From Pseudomonadota bacterium (lineage in GTDB: Bacteria > Pseudomonadota > Alphaproteobacteria > Reyranellales > Reyranellaceae): a DNA stretch of 64,000 bases. Every line of letters begins with the position of its first letter. Within the stretch, counting starts at the first letter, position 1. The stretch is from the NCBI GenBank assembly GCA_018240745.1, contig JAFEFF010000201.1, forward strand, positions 62,001 to 126,000, written 5' to 3'. The translations under genes and the position numbers were made by a program. The notes under the pieces are model-generated. The model did no database searches. It was not told the DNA's origin and saw only the letters and a list, made by a program, of their open reading frames with translations. Below, piece by piece: positions 8,528 to 18,141 of the stretch.

Positions 8528-11193
8528 TTGCGCACCCGCGCGAGGTACGTGGTGCGCGGCCGGGTGTTGGCCTCCTCGATCAGGCTGTAGTTGCGCGGGC
8601 TGGCCTTGCGCTCGCTGACCGCGCTGTCGGGATCGGTAATGTCGCCGAACACGATCGCTTCGGTCGGACAGGCCTGCTGGCAGGCGGTGACGACCTCGCC
8701 GTCGTGGATCGGCCGACCGGCGATCTTGGCGGCGATCCGCGCGCCGGAGATGCGCTGGATGCAGTAGGTGCACTTCTCCATCACGCCGCGACTGCGCACG
8801 GTGACATCGGGGTTGCGCATGGCGCGGATCGAATCGGGGTCGTGGCCGGTGTACTCGAACCAGTTGAAACGCCGCACCTTGTAGGGGCAGTAGGCCGAGC
8901 AGGTACGCGTGCCGATGCAGCGATTGTAGACCTGCAGGTTCAGGCCGTCGGGGCTATGCACCGCCGCGTTGACCGGACAGCCCATCTCGCAAGGCGCCTG
9001 CTCGCAATGCATGCAGGGCACCGGCTGGAAATGATGCCGCGGCGCGTCCGTCTCGCCCTCGGTATAGTGATCGATCCGCAGCCAGTGCATCTGCCGGCCG
9101 TGCGCCACCAGCTCGGCGCCCACCACCGGAACGTTGTTCTCGGCCATGCAGGCGACCGAGCAGGCGTTGCAGCCGATGCAGCGATCGAGGTCGATCGACA
9201 TGCCCCACGACGGGCTGTCCCATTTGCGCTGCGGGTAGAAGCTCACGTCATCCTTGCGCCTGGTCGCGGCTTCTTCACCCGATTCGACGGTGCGCACATA
9301 GTCGAACTCGGCCATGTCCTGGATCGGCTGCGTCGAGGCGATGAGCCTGCTCTTTCCGGTCTTCTCCAGCCGCACGCCGGCCTGTCGCCAGGAATCGAGG
9401 AACGCGAAGGCATCGGGCAGGCCGATCGTCAGGGTGTGCGGCTCCTGCCCCGGCATGATCCAGGCCGCGCCCAGCAGCTCGCGATTGCCGAAGCGCAAGC
9501 TGAGCTCGTCGCCGTTCTCGATGCCGCGCGCCCTGGCGAGCGCCGGGCTGACCAGGATGACGTTGCCCCAGGTCGCCTGGATCAGCGGCTTGGGCGTCTC
9601 CTGCAGCCAGCTATTGTGGGCGTAACGGCCGTCCCACAGAGTCGCGTCCGGGCGCACTTCGACGACCAGCCCGTCCGACGATGGCGCCTCGGGCAACGAC
9701 ACCGTTCGGTTGGCAACCGCCGGCGTTACGGCAGCCGGTGCACTGTCGGCGACGAATCCGGCCAGCAGCGCCTCCGTCCAGCCGGTGCGCCAGCTCGCCT
9801 GCACCAGATCGTGGTCCGACGCGTTGCCGTCCATCCAGCGGTCGAGCACGACATGCGGCGAGCGCACGTTCAGGAACGGGCGGATCAGCGGCTGCACGAT
9901 CGCCGCCGTGCCGTCGGGCGCACGGCCGTCGCTCCAGCTCTCGAGCTCGTGCTGCACCGGCACATGCCAGTGACAGGCATTGGCTGTCGCGTCGGCGTAG
10001 AGTCCGCCGTGAACGCTGAAGGCGACCTTGTCCAGCGCCGACCGGAAATCCAGCGCTGCCGGCGTTGCCTGCAGCGGCTCGGCCTCGAGGATCAACAACG
10101 TCGTCACGCGGCCGGCCTTCATGTCGTCGACCAGCACCGCGAGCGAGTCCGCGCCGTCGGGCGGCGCGGCGAGGATCGGATCGGTGAAGCGCAGCGCCGT
10201 GCCGAACGCGCCGAGACGCTCGTTGATGAGGAGGACGAGGGCGTGCAGCGCCCAATGGTAGTGAGCGCCAACGGTGACAAGGCCGTTGCCGGCGCCGAGC
10301 GCACCGAGCGAAGCGTCGACCCATTTCTTTTCGAGCGGCGAAAGGTCGGGCGCATCCACCTCGCCCACGCCGACGCCCCGGGCAATCGCCTGGGCGAGCA
10401 TCTGAAGGCGCGCGGACGGGACGACCAGGCGCTCGCCGGCCCGCGTGCCGGTCGCCGACGGCGTCGGCTCGGCCACGAAGAGGCGCGGCTGGCGCTTCGA
10501 CCAGGCGCGCGCCTGCATCGCCTGGCGCGGCCCGGGCCCGAGGAAGTCGTCGTCCAGGCTGACGACGGCAGCCGGGGCCGAAAAATCCGGCAACATCTGC
10601 AGCGGCCGGCCGAACACGCGACGCGTCGCCTCGAGCCGCTCGTGCTCGTTGATCGGCTCCGCCACATGCCAGCGCATGCGCGCCCAGCGCTTCTGCAGGT
10701 CGGCGATCTGGCGCAGCAAGGTCGGCGAGCTCACCGCGCCGGTGAGCAGGCGAAAGCCCTGCCCCTGCGCCCGATCGATCTCGCTGGTGCGCCGGAAGAC
10801 ATCGGTGTCGAACGCCGCCCAGGTCGCGGGTTGGCCGAGGTGCAACGGCACCTGCGAGCGCTCCGGGTCGTAGAGGCCGAGCAGCGCCGCCTGCATGAAG
10901 AGGTCGGTCGCGCCGCCGGTCGCCGGATGGCGGTCGTTGCCTTCGAGCTTGACCGGCCGGCCGGCGACGCTCTTGCCCAGAACCGGCTGCAGGTAGCCGG
11001 CGAACCGCACCGAGGTCGCGTACCATTTCGGCTTGCCCGGCACGACGTACTCCGGCGCGTTGACGTACGGCAGCGCGCGCTCGTCGGCTTCGGCCCTCCG
11101 GCCGTTCGCGCCCGCCAGTGCGAGCGAGGCCGCCATCGCCTGCAGAAGCGACCGGCGATTGAACGAAGGCGGCCTGGCTTGTTCGCGCTCCAT
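8524..11193 (-). CDS. actB: Alternative complex III iron-sulfur subunit ActB
   Basis: This 889-residue subunit has two parts. Residues ~1-640 resemble a molybdopterin oxidoreductase fold but, as in other ActB proteins, show no clear cofactor-binding Cys or Ser motif. From ~660 a ferredoxin-like part carries four cysteine clusters, including CIGCNACSVAC, CMHCEQAPCEMGC, CIGTRTCSAYC and the CTYCIQRI plus CQQACPTEA pair. A twin-arginine-like leader is present (NRRSLLQAMAASLALAGA). The ATG at 11193 lies 4 nt after the actA stop with GAGGGG just ahead. The frame upstream of it overlaps actA and is unlikely to be translated. Confidence 0.95.
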   Translation of the reverse strand: MEREQARPPSFNRRSLLQAMAASLALAGANGRRAEADERALPYVNAPEYVVPGKPKWYATSVRFAGYLQPVLGKSVAGRPVKLEGNDRHPATGGATDLFMQAALLGLYDPERSQVPLHLGQPATWAAFDTDVFRRTSEIDRAQGQGFRLLTGAVSSPTLLRQIADLQKRWARMRWHVAEPINEHERLEATRRVFGRPLQMLPDFSAPAAVVSLDDDFLGPGPRQAMQARAWSKRQPRLFVAEPTPSATGTRAGERLVVPSARLQMLAQAIARGVGVGEVDAPDLSPLEKKWVDASLGALGAGNGLVTVGAHYHWALHALVLLINERLGAFGTALRFTDPILAAPPDGADSLAVLVDDMKAGRVTTLLILEAEPLQATPAALDFRSALDKVAFSVHGGLYADATANACHWHVPVQHELESWSDGRAPDGTAAIVQPLIRPFLNVRSPHVVLDRWMDGNASDHDLVQASWRTGWTEALLAGFVADSAPAAVTPAVANRTVSLPEAPSSDGLVVEVRPDATLWDGRYAHNSWLQETPKPLIQATWGNVILVSPALARARGIENGDELSLRFGNRELLGAAWIMPGQEPHTLTIGLPDAFAFLDSWRQAGVRLEKTGKSRLIASTQPIQDMAEFDYVRTVESGEEAATRRKDDVSFYPQRKWDSPSWGMSIDLDRCIGCNACSVACMAENNVPVVGAELVAHGRQMHWLRIDHYTEGETDAPRHHFQPVPCMHCEQAPCEMGCPVNAAVHSPDGLNLQVYNRCIGTRTCSAYCPYKVRRFNWFEYTGHDPDSIRAMRNPDVTVRSRGVMEKCTYCIQRISGARIAAKIAGRPIHDGEVVTACQQACPTEAIVFGDITDPDSAVSERKASPRNYSLIEEANTRPRTTYLARVRK

Positions 11194-11197
11194 CCCC

Positions 11198-11854
11198 TCA
11201 CCTGTGACAGATGTAGCAGTTGGTGAGCTTGTCCGGCTGGATGCCGAAGGCCTGTAGCTGCTTGCGGGCGAACTGCGGGTCTTCATGCCAGCCCGACCAA
11301 TCCATGCGCGTCACCTGATCGCGCGGCCGCAGATGGGGGCCGGGATCGCGATGGCAGTCGAGGCAAAACTCCATGGTGAAGGGCTTGGCGCGCGCCAGCA
11401 GCGGCATCCGGTCGACCCGGCCATGGCACTCCACGCACGGTACGCCGCGCGAGATGTGGATCGAGTGGTTGAAGTAGACATAGTCCGGCAGCCGCGCGAC
11501 GCGCTGCCAGTGCAGCGGCTTGTTGTCGGCGAGGCTCGCGCGCACCGGCGCCAGAACCGGCGCACCCGTCCAGATCTGGGAATGGCAGGTCATGCAGACA
11601 TGCGTCGCCGGCAGGCTCGCCTGCGCGCTCACCTCGACCGAGGCGTGGCAGTAGCGGCAGTCGAGACCCAACCCACCGACGTGATGCTCATGGCTGAACG
11701 GAACAGGCTGCGTGACGACCCAGCCGACGCTCGTGAGATAGGTCGAGTTCATGAAGCCCGCGGTGAAGAGCAGGGAAACGACAAAGACGGCCACCAGCAA
11801 CAGCGCGGCAGTGCGCAGCCGGGTATCCGCCGACGCGGTGAAGATCTGCGGCAT
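11198..11854 (-). CDS. actA: Alternative complex III penta-heme cytochrome c ActA
   Basis: This 218-residue protein has one N-terminal helix (TAALLLVAVFVVSLLFTAGF) and five CxxCH heme sites: CRYCH, CMTCH, CVECH, CLDCH and CYICH. Five hemes in a protein of this size is the ActA signature; it relays electrons on the periplasmic side of ACIII. The ATG at 11854 (MPQIFTASADT) matches the usual ActA N-terminus and has GGAGG 13 nt upstream. An in-frame ATG at 11902 has no ribosome site. This is the first gene of the twelve-gene operon, so the main promoter should lie in 11855-12147. Confidence 0.95.
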   Translation of the reverse strand: MPQIFTASADTRLRTAALLLVAVFVVSLLFTAGFMNSTYLTSVGWVVTQPVPFSHEHHVGGLGLDCRYCHASVEVSAQASLPATHVCMTCHSQIWTGAPVLAPVRASLADNKPLHWQRVARLPDYVYFNHSIHISRGVPCVECHGRVDRMPLLARAKPFTMEFCLDCHRDPGPHLRPRDQVTRMDWSGWHEDPQFARKQLQAFGIQPDKLTNCYICHR

Positions 11855-12147
11855 GGCCCGACGACCGCCTCCGTCCGCAAGCGGAACGGGAGCAGCGGCC
11901 ATGGGGTTGCCACGATTGGCCAGCCCTGCGGCGCGATGCAGCGGCTCGGAGGCGCGCCGTCAGGTCACACGTACGTTTCTGTACGCCCCAGATGAACGCT
12001 GCCGGGATGTCGAGGGAAGTGGCGCCCGAAATCCGGACGCCAACACAACCCGTTGTCGCCTACTCCCACGTCGAAGAGACCATGGGCAGGCGCGCGCTGC
12101 AGTCCATGCCGGCCCCTGCCCGGGCGTTGCCAGACGTCCGCACACAT
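11855..12147. other. Intergenic region upstream of actA
   Basis: 293 bases between the actA start and the TonB receptor stop. It must hold the promoter of the ACIII-caa3 operon, but I see no convincing -35/-10 pair and no FNR-type TTGAT-N4-ATCAA box. A small inverted repeat CGTACgtttctGTACG occurs at about 11970-11985. Short open frames here are GC-rich noise. Confidence 0.5.
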
Positions 12148-14445
12148 TCAGAATCTGACGCGGAGCCCGGCATAAACCGCCAATGGAGACGCGGGGCTGT
12201 AGCTGCGGGTGTCACTCGCTCCCGGCGCCTGGGCGATCGGGACCGCCGTCGTCGGCGAGAACGTGCCGTACGTGTAGTACGACGCGTTCGTGACATTACG
12301 CGCCCAGGCGAAGAGCTGGACCTTGGGCGTCAGGTCGTAGCGGGTCTCGAGATCGAGCCTGACATAGCCGGGCAACGGCGGCGTCAGGTTGGCCTCGTCG
12401 CCGAACAGGTACTGGCTGCTGGCGCCAATGGCGGTGGCGCCCACCGTCCATTTGTCGGTGACCTTGTAGCTCGCCCCGAGCTTCACCTGGTGCGCCGGAA
12501 TGCCGGGGAGATGGTTGCCCGGATTGACGGTGATGTTGCCGTTTGCGTCCGCCGCGGGATTGTTGCCGGCGGCCTCGACGAAGCCGGTCTGGTAGGTCGC
12601 ATCGATGAAGGCGTAGGCCACGAACGCCGACCAGCGCGCCGCCTCGACCCCGACCTCGGCATCGATGCCCTGACGCCGCGTGCGCCCGATATTGGCGAAG
12701 TAGGCGCGTCCCTGGGCGATGCTGTTGATGAAGGCGATGTCGTCGTCGAGGTCGCTGCGGTAAAGGCTGAGATTGTATTTCAGCATCACTTCGGGGGCGG
12801 CTTTCACGATGCCGCGCAGGCCGGCCTCGAACGTCTGCGAAACGACCTGCTTGAGGTCCGGATCGCCGACGAAGAAATTCGCCAGGCTGCACGAGTTCTG
12901 CGGACCGGCGCAGGAGAGCTCGGCCGGCGTCGGCACGCGGTTGGCGACGGCGTAGCTGCCGTAGAGCGTGAGCCAGGGCGTCGCCTTGTAGGTCAGGCCA
13001 GCCGACGGATTGAAATGCGCGTACGCATGCGAACCGTCGAGGTCGCCGCCATTCAGATCGTGCAGGCTGATCAGGGCAACGTTCAGGCGCCCCGCCACCG
13101 TCAGCGCCAGTTGTGACGACAGCTGCCAGAGGTTGGAGACATACAAACCGAAGCTGTTGTTCGCGACGGCGAGATTCACCGGCGAATTGGTTCCCCGCTC
13201 GTCGACAAGCACGCCGGGGCCGACGAAGACGCGATCGAGCGCCGTGAGGCCGCCAATGTAAGTCGCCGCCTGGAAGCGCGTGGAAGCACCGTCATAGGCA
13301 GCGCCCGCGATCAGTTGGCTCTTGCGGCCCAGCAACTCGAACGCCGTGGTGACCTGGCCGGCCATTCCATAGGCATGGGTGAGCGTGTTCTGGGTATCGA
13401 GCTGGCTGTACGGGCCACCGTTGAGAAAGTCGCCGATGGCGCCGCCGCCGACCGTCGTGCTGACCCCGCCGCCGAAGCACAGCAGCCCCGACCCATCGTT
13501 GCATGGCGTGTCGTTCGGCGCGTTGCCGTTGATCACGGCCTGCCGGAAGTAGCGATAGTAAGCCAGCGTCTGGATCGAGGTGTCGGCGCCGACATCGATG
13601 TTGCCCGAAAAGTTGACGCTGCCGTAGCTGTTCTCGATCGCATTGGGCGCCGTGAACTGCGCCTTCGGCGCCGCGGCCAACAGTTCGACCGGCGACGTGC
13701 CCGGGCCGTTGAGGAAGGAGTGCGCCGCCGAGACATTGACGTGAACCTCGCGGCCTGATCCTTGCCAGCCGAGATCGGCGTATACGGTCTGCAGGTCGGA
13801 GGATTGCAAGTCGCGCCAGCCGTCTTCGTGCTGGACCGAGCCGGCAATATAGGCGGCGAGGCCGCCGAAGCGCTGGCCGTATTGGAACTCGCCCTGCAGC
13901 CGGCTGAACGAGCCGGCCGCGGCCGCAGCCTCGAAGCCCTGATAGCGAAAACCATCTTTCAGCCGGATGTTGATCGCGCCGCCGAGAGCGTTCAGGCCGA
14001 ACAGCGGGTTGGACCCGACGAGATCCAGCCGATCGATCGCGATGTCCGGCAGCAGGTCCCAGTAGACGGTGTCGCCGAACGGCTGGTTGAAGCGCATGCC
14101 GTTGAGGTAGACCGCCAAGCCCTGCGGCGTGCCCTGCAGCGGCGATGCGGCATAGCCGTGATAGAACAGCGTCGGCTGGAAGGGATTGCCGCTCGCCGAG
14201 CCCAGCGTGACGCCGGGGAGCCGCCGCTCCAGCGTGCCGGTGAGGTCGGGCATGCCCTGACTGCGCAGCGCCCTGTCGCCCAACGTGTGCGTCTGCGCCG
14301 GCACCAGATCGCGGTCGATGCCGGTGCCGAGGAGCGGCGAGGCGGCGATCACCTCCACGGGGGGCAGTTGCGCCACTTGGGCATGCGCCGTGGTCGCGAG
14401 CAGCACGAGCCCGAGGCCTTCCGCCGCCAGCGGCCGCCGGCTCAT
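12148..14445 (-). CDS. TonB-dependent outer membrane receptor
   Basis: This 765-residue protein has a signal peptide ending TTAHAQ and an N-terminal plug (PPVEVIAASPLLG; then SQGMPDLTGTLERRLPGV and a GLNALGGAINIRLKDG motif). A C-terminal 22-strand barrel follows, ending in the expected aromatic residue (YAGLRVRF). Such receptors import siderophores, vitamins or oligosaccharides with TonB energy. The substrate cannot be read from sequence. It starts 34 nt after the last sugar-type permease on the same strand, which suggests it belongs to that uptake operon. The start is uncertain: ATG at 14445 gives a clean signal peptide, while a TTG at 14469 would add eight residues. Confidence 0.9.
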   Translation of the reverse strand: MSRRPLAAEGLGLVLLATTAHAQVAQLPPVEVIAASPLLGTGIDRDLVPAQTHTLGDRALRSQGMPDLTGTLERRLPGVTLGSASGNPFQPTLFYHGYAASPLQGTPQGLAVYLNGMRFNQPFGDTVYWDLLPDIAIDRLDLVGSNPLFGLNALGGAINIRLKDGFRYQGFEAAAAAGSFSRLQGEFQYGQRFGGLAAYIAGSVQHEDGWRDLQSSDLQTVYADLGWQGSGREVHVNVSAAHSFLNGPGTSPVELLAAAPKAQFTAPNAIENSYGSVNFSGNIDVGADTSIQTLAYYRYFRQAVINGNAPNDTPCNDGSGLLCFGGGVSTTVGGGAIGDFLNGGPYSQLDTQNTLTHAYGMAGQVTTAFELLGRKSQLIAGAAYDGASTRFQAATYIGGLTALDRVFVGPGVLVDERGTNSPVNLAVANNSFGLYVSNLWQLSSQLALTVAGRLNVALISLHDLNGGDLDGSHAYAHFNPSAGLTYKATPWLTLYGSYAVANRVPTPAELSCAGPQNSCSLANFFVGDPDLKQVVSQTFEAGLRGIVKAAPEVMLKYNLSLYRSDLDDDIAFINSIAQGRAYFANIGRTRRQGIDAEVGVEAARWSAFVAYAFIDATYQTGFVEAAGNNPAADANGNITVNPGNHLPGIPAHQVKLGASYKVTDKWTVGATAIGASSQYLFGDEANLTPPLPGYVRLDLETRYDLTPKVQLFAWARNVTNASYYTYGTFSPTTAVPIAQAPGASDTRSYSPASPLAVYAGLRVRF

Positions 14446-14479
14446 CCAACGCACGACGGGCCGCGCCAAGCCACCTGCG

Positions 14480-15391
14480 CTAGGCCCTTATGCCGCCGAG
14501 CGAGAACCCGGCAGCCGTCCAGCGACGCAGCGCAAGGAAGATCGCGACCGGCGGCAGCGCATAGACGATGGCCGCAGCCATCATATGGTTCCACGGTGCC
14601 TCGTCGGCATCGAAGAATTGCGCAATCGCCACCGCAACCGTCATGTTGCGATCGGAGGTGAGCAGCAGGTATTGGTAGAGGTACTCGTTCCAGGCGAACA
14701 GAAGGGCGAACGTGCCGACCGCGACCAGCGCGGGAGCCATCAGCGGCAGGTAGATGCTGCGATACACCACGAGCGGCGAGGCGCCGTCGATCTGCGCGGC
14801 CTCGTCGAGCTCGAAGGGCACCAGCCGGGCATATTGCTGCAGGATCAGGATGGCGTAGGGCGTGGCGAAGGTCACGTCGGCGGCGACGACGGCCCACAGG
14901 CTGTCCGACAATCCGTACTCGCGCATGACCCGGTAGAACGGGATCACCAGGAAGGACGCCGGCACCGCATAGGTGACGACCGGAAAGTTGCCGAGCAGCC
15001 AGCCGCGCGCGAGGCGCATCCGCCCCAGCGCGAAGCTCGCCAGCGAGCCGATCAGCACGGTGAGCACCATGGTGGCGAGCGCGATCAACAGGCTGTTGGC
15101 GAACTTGTGCCAGAAATGCTCGAGGTACCAATAGTCGCCGGCCATCACGACGCGGAAGCTGTCGAGCGTCGGATCGGCGGGCCAGACGATGCCGGAATAT
15201 TCCGTGTCGCCCTCGGCATCGAGGGCGATCAGCAGCATGTTGTAGGTCGGCAGAAGCGACCAGATCAGCAGCACGACGCCCACCGCGAGCGCCAGCACCG
15301 TGCCGAGCCGGCGCCGCAGCCGGTGAGGCCGCGCCAGCAACGGCCAAACCGTCCCGGCGGGCCGCAGCAGGCGCGGGCTGGCGAGGCTCAT
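14480..15391 (-). CDS. Carbohydrate-type ABC permease, MalG-like (second copy)
   Basis: This 303-residue inner-membrane permease has six helices and the EAA loop ELDEAAQIDGASPLVVYRSI, which contacts the ATPase. It belongs to the MalG/UgpE branch of binding-protein-dependent importers. It is clearly paralogous to the permease at 16310-17221: identical length and long shared stretches such as YWYLEHFW, ATPYAI and LPLMAPALVAVGT. The ATG overlaps the upstream permease stop as ATGA. Confidence 0.93.
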   Translation of the reverse strand: MSLASPRLLRPAGTVWPLLARPHRLRRRLGTVLALAVGVVLLIWSLLPTYNMLLIALDAEGDTEYSGIVWPADPTLDSFRVVMAGDYWYLEHFWHKFANSLLIALATMVLTVLIGSLASFALGRMRLARGWLLGNFPVVTYAVPASFLVIPFYRVMREYGLSDSLWAVVAADVTFATPYAILILQQYARLVPFELDEAAQIDGASPLVVYRSIYLPLMAPALVAVGTFALLFAWNEYLYQYLLLTSDRNMTVAVAIAQFFDADEAPWNHMMAAAIVYALPPVAIFLALRRWTAAGFSLGGIRA

Positions 15392-16290
15392 AGCTGCACT
15401 GCGCCCGCCTGCAGGCGTCTCATCAGGACCAGCGCGACCGGCACCACGAGCGGCAGGGCGGACATTGCCGCGGCGATGCCAAGGGCGGGCTGCGCAGCGT
15501 CGAAGGCGTAGTGGAAGCCCAGCGTCGCCAGCACCTCGCTGGAGCGGGCAGGCGCGCCGATCGACACCAGGTAGACCGTGTTGAAGTCGCCGACCGTCCA
15601 CAATGTCGCGAGCAGGGTGCAGACGAGGTAGAGGTTCGCCAGCAGCGGGAACACGACATGGAGAAAACGGCGCACCCCGGTGGCGCCGTCGACTGCCGCC
15701 GCCTCGTAGATCTCCTGCGGAATCGCCATTCGCCCGGCAACGAAGACCACGGTCCAGAACGGCATCCACTTCCAGATGTAGGCCACGATGTTGCAGCCGA
15801 GCGCCAGCCAGCCGTCGTTGAACCAGATCGGTCCCTCGATGCCGAACAGCTCGCGCAGCAGGCCGTTGATCAGCCCCTGCTCGCCGATCAGCATCCAGTG
15901 GAAGGAGACGAAAGCGGGGACCGCGGGCAACGCCCAGCACAGCAGGTAGACCGCGAGCAGGGCCCGCACCCACCACTCGCGCCGCACGAAGAGGCCGGAC
16001 AGCAGCACGGCCGCGAACATCATCAGGTTGACGCCGAGGCCGACGAACAGGACGGTGTTGACCACGGTCCTGAGGTAGCGCTGGTCGGCGAACAGCTCGG
16101 CATAGAGCGCGGGGTCGCGGGCGAGCCACAGCCCATGGCCGACCGGATAGACGACGAAGGCCGCGAAGACGGCGAGATAGGGCGCGAGGAAGGCGAGCGC
16201 CCAGGCGACTTCCGGTCGCTGCAGGCGGCGCCCGGGCGGATGCTCGCCGGCCTTGAAGTCGAGGGCGCGCGTCTCGGTTACGCTGCTCAC
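15388..16290 (-). CDS. Carbohydrate-type ABC permease, MalF-like (second copy)
   Basis: This 300-residue permease of the MalF/UgpA branch has an N-terminal soluble tail, six helices (first at about 32-52) and an EAA loop YEAAAVDGATGVRRFLHVVF. It is paralogous to the permease at 17218-18132: shared WKWMPFWTV, GRMAIPQ and PLLANLYLVCTLL. It starts 19 nt after the stop of the first MalG-like gene, so the second pair looks like a tandem duplication of the first. Confidence 0.93.
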   Translation of the reverse strand: MSSVTETRALDFKAGEHPPGRRLQRPEVAWALAFLAPYLAVFAAFVVYPVGHGLWLARDPALYAELFADQRYLRTVVNTVLFVGLGVNLMMFAAVLLSGLFVRREWWVRALLAVYLLCWALPAVPAFVSFHWMLIGEQGLINGLLRELFGIEGPIWFNDGWLALGCNIVAYIWKWMPFWTVVFVAGRMAIPQEIYEAAAVDGATGVRRFLHVVFPLLANLYLVCTLLATLWTVGDFNTVYLVSIGAPARSSEVLATLGFHYAFDAAQPALGIAAAMSALPLVVPVALVLMRRLQAGAVQL

Positions 16291-16309
16291 GCCCGCCCCG
16301 CCGTCTTGT

Positions 16310-17221
16310 TCAGCCCTTGACCCCGCCCATGGTGAGGCCGGCCGCCATGCGGCGGCGGAAGGTGTAGTAGATTGCGACAGGTGGGATCGAATAGACGATC
16401 GCGGTGGCCATCATGTAGTTCCACGGCGCCTCGTCGCTGTTGAAGAACTGCGCCAGTGCGACCGGCACGCTCATGCTCTCCTTCGAGCTGAGCAGCAGGA
16501 ACTGATAGAGGTATTCGTTCCACGCCAGCAGCAGCGCGTAGGTGCCGACCGCGACCAGCGCCGGCGCCATCAGCGGCAGGTAGATCTTCCAGTACACCTG
16601 GCCGGGCGACGCCCCGTCGATGCGCGCCGCCTCGTCGAGCTCGATCGGGATGCTGACGCCGTACTGATGGAAGATGAAGATCGCGTAGGGCGTCGCGAAC
16701 GTCACCTCGGCCGCGATCACCGACCACAGATTGTCGGTCAGGCCGTAGATCTGCATGATCCGGTAGAACGGGATCGCCAGGAACGAGGCGGGGATCACGT
16801 AGGTCAGCAGCGCGGCATTGCTGAGCAGCCAGCCGTAGCGTATCCGCATCCGGCCGATCGCGAAGCTCGCCAGCGAGCCGATCGCCAGGGTGAAGAAGAC
16901 GGTGCCGACGCCGATATAGAGGCTGTTGCCGAACTGCTCCCAGAAATGCTCGAGGTACCAGTAGCCCTGGGTGATGACGATCCAGAAGCTGTCGAGCGAC
17001 GGCGCGTCGGGCCAGATCGTGTTGGTGAACACGTCGCCCTTGGACTCGAGCGCCACCATGACGATGTTGTAGATCGGCACCAGCGTCCAGATCAGCAGCA
17101 GCACGGCGATGCCCGCCGCGCCCACGGACTTCCAGCGGCGAACGCGCCGCGCCTGCCGCCCGCGCTCCGCCGAGGCCGGCGAGACCGTGGCGATGCGCGC
17201 GTCGGCGACCGCGACGCTCAC
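16310..17221 (-). CDS. Carbohydrate-type ABC permease, MalG-like (first copy)
   Basis: This 303-residue MalG/UgpE-type permease has an Arg-rich N-terminus, six helices and the EAA loop ELDEAARIDGASPGQVYWKI. Together with the preceding gene it forms the membrane channel of an importer. The GTG at 17221 overlaps the upstream stop as GTGA, which selects it over internal starts. No ATPase gene follows in the window, so the ATPase must be supplied from elsewhere. Confidence 0.93.
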   Translation of the reverse strand: MSVAVADARIATVSPASAERGRQARRVRRWKSVGAAGIAVLLLIWTLVPIYNIVMVALESKGDVFTNTIWPDAPSLDSFWIVITQGYWYLEHFWEQFGNSLYIGVGTVFFTLAIGSLASFAIGRMRIRYGWLLSNAALLTYVIPASFLAIPFYRIMQIYGLTDNLWSVIAAEVTFATPYAIFIFHQYGVSIPIELDEAARIDGASPGQVYWKIYLPLMAPALVAVGTYALLLAWNEYLYQFLLLSSKESMSVPVALAQFFNSDEAPWNYMMATAIVYSIPPVAIYYTFRRRMAAGLTMGGVKG

Positions 17222-18132
17222 AGCGTCACCTCGGTGGTGCGCAGCTTGCGCATCAGGATCAGCACCAGCGGGATCATCAGCGGCAGCGACGAGAGCACGG
17301 CCGCCACGCCGAGGTCGGGCCGCGCCACCTCGAAGGCGTCGCGGATGCCGAGGGTGGCGAGCACATGCGTCGACAGCGCCGGCCCGCCGCCCGAGACGAA
17401 ATACACCGAGTTGAAGTCGCCCAGGGTGAAGATCGTCGAGAGCAGCGTGCAGACCAGGTAGAGGTTGGCGAGCAGCGGGAAGGTGACGTGGGTGAACCGG
17501 GTGAGGCCGGTCGCGCCGTCGACCTCGGCCGCCTCGTAGAGGTCCTGGGGGATCGCCATCCGGCCGGCCAGCAGGATCACGGTCCAGAACGGCATCCACT
17601 TCCAGATGTGCGACAGGATCACCCAGCCGAGCGCCAGCCAGCGCGAGGTATCGAGCCAGCCCGGCCCGTCGAAGCCGAAGACGTTCCACAGGAAGTTGTT
17701 CAGCAGGCCCCACTGGCCGTTGAGCATCCAGTGGATCGAGATGAACGCGGGCAGCGCCGGCATCGCCCATGGCAGCACGAAGACCAGCAGCAGGGCCTTG
17801 ACCCACCAGCCGGGCCGCATGAAGAAGCCCGACAGCAGCAGCGCGCCGAACATCTTCAGGTTCACCGCGATCCCGACATAGAGGATCGTGTTCACGATCG
17901 TGCGCTGGTAGATCGGGTCCTCGGCGAGCTCGGCATAGAGGCTCGGTTCGTGCCCGAGCCACGCGCCGAAGGCCACCGGATAGGCGACGAAGGCGAGGAA
18001 CAGGCCGATGTAGGGAAGCGTGAAGGCGATCGCCCACGCATACTCCGACCCTTGCAGGCCGCCGCGCCACGTGAGACGCAGCGGCCGGCGCCGAACGAGG
18101 GGCTGGCCGGCGTCGAGGGTCTGGGTGGTCAT
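17218..18132 (-). CDS. Carbohydrate-type ABC permease, MalF-like (first copy)
   Basis: This 304-residue MalF/UgpA-type permease has six helices, the SHIWKWMPFWTVILLAGRMA block and the EAA loop YEAAEVDGATGLTRFTHVTF. It starts 9 nt after the binding-protein stop, so it is co-transcribed with it. With the MalG-like partner it should form a heterodimeric channel for a carbohydrate or polyol. Confidence 0.93.
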   Translation of the reverse strand: MTTQTLDAGQPLVRRRPLRLTWRGGLQGSEYAWAIAFTLPYIGLFLAFVAYPVAFGAWLGHEPSLYAELAEDPIYQRTIVNTILYVGIAVNLKMFGALLLSGFFMRPGWWVKALLLVFVLPWAMPALPAFISIHWMLNGQWGLLNNFLWNVFGFDGPGWLDTSRWLALGWVILSHIWKWMPFWTVILLAGRMAIPQDLYEAAEVDGATGLTRFTHVTFPLLANLYLVCTLLSTIFTLGDFNSVYFVSGGGPALSTHVLATLGIRDAFEVARPDLGVAAVLSSLPLMIPLVLILMRKLRTTEVTL

Positions 18133-18141
18133 GGCGGGGCC

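Noticed and set aside
11960..12145. Short minus-strand frames upstream of actA
   Set aside because: About 60 codons, Arg-rich, no start signal; consistent with noise in GC-rich DNA.
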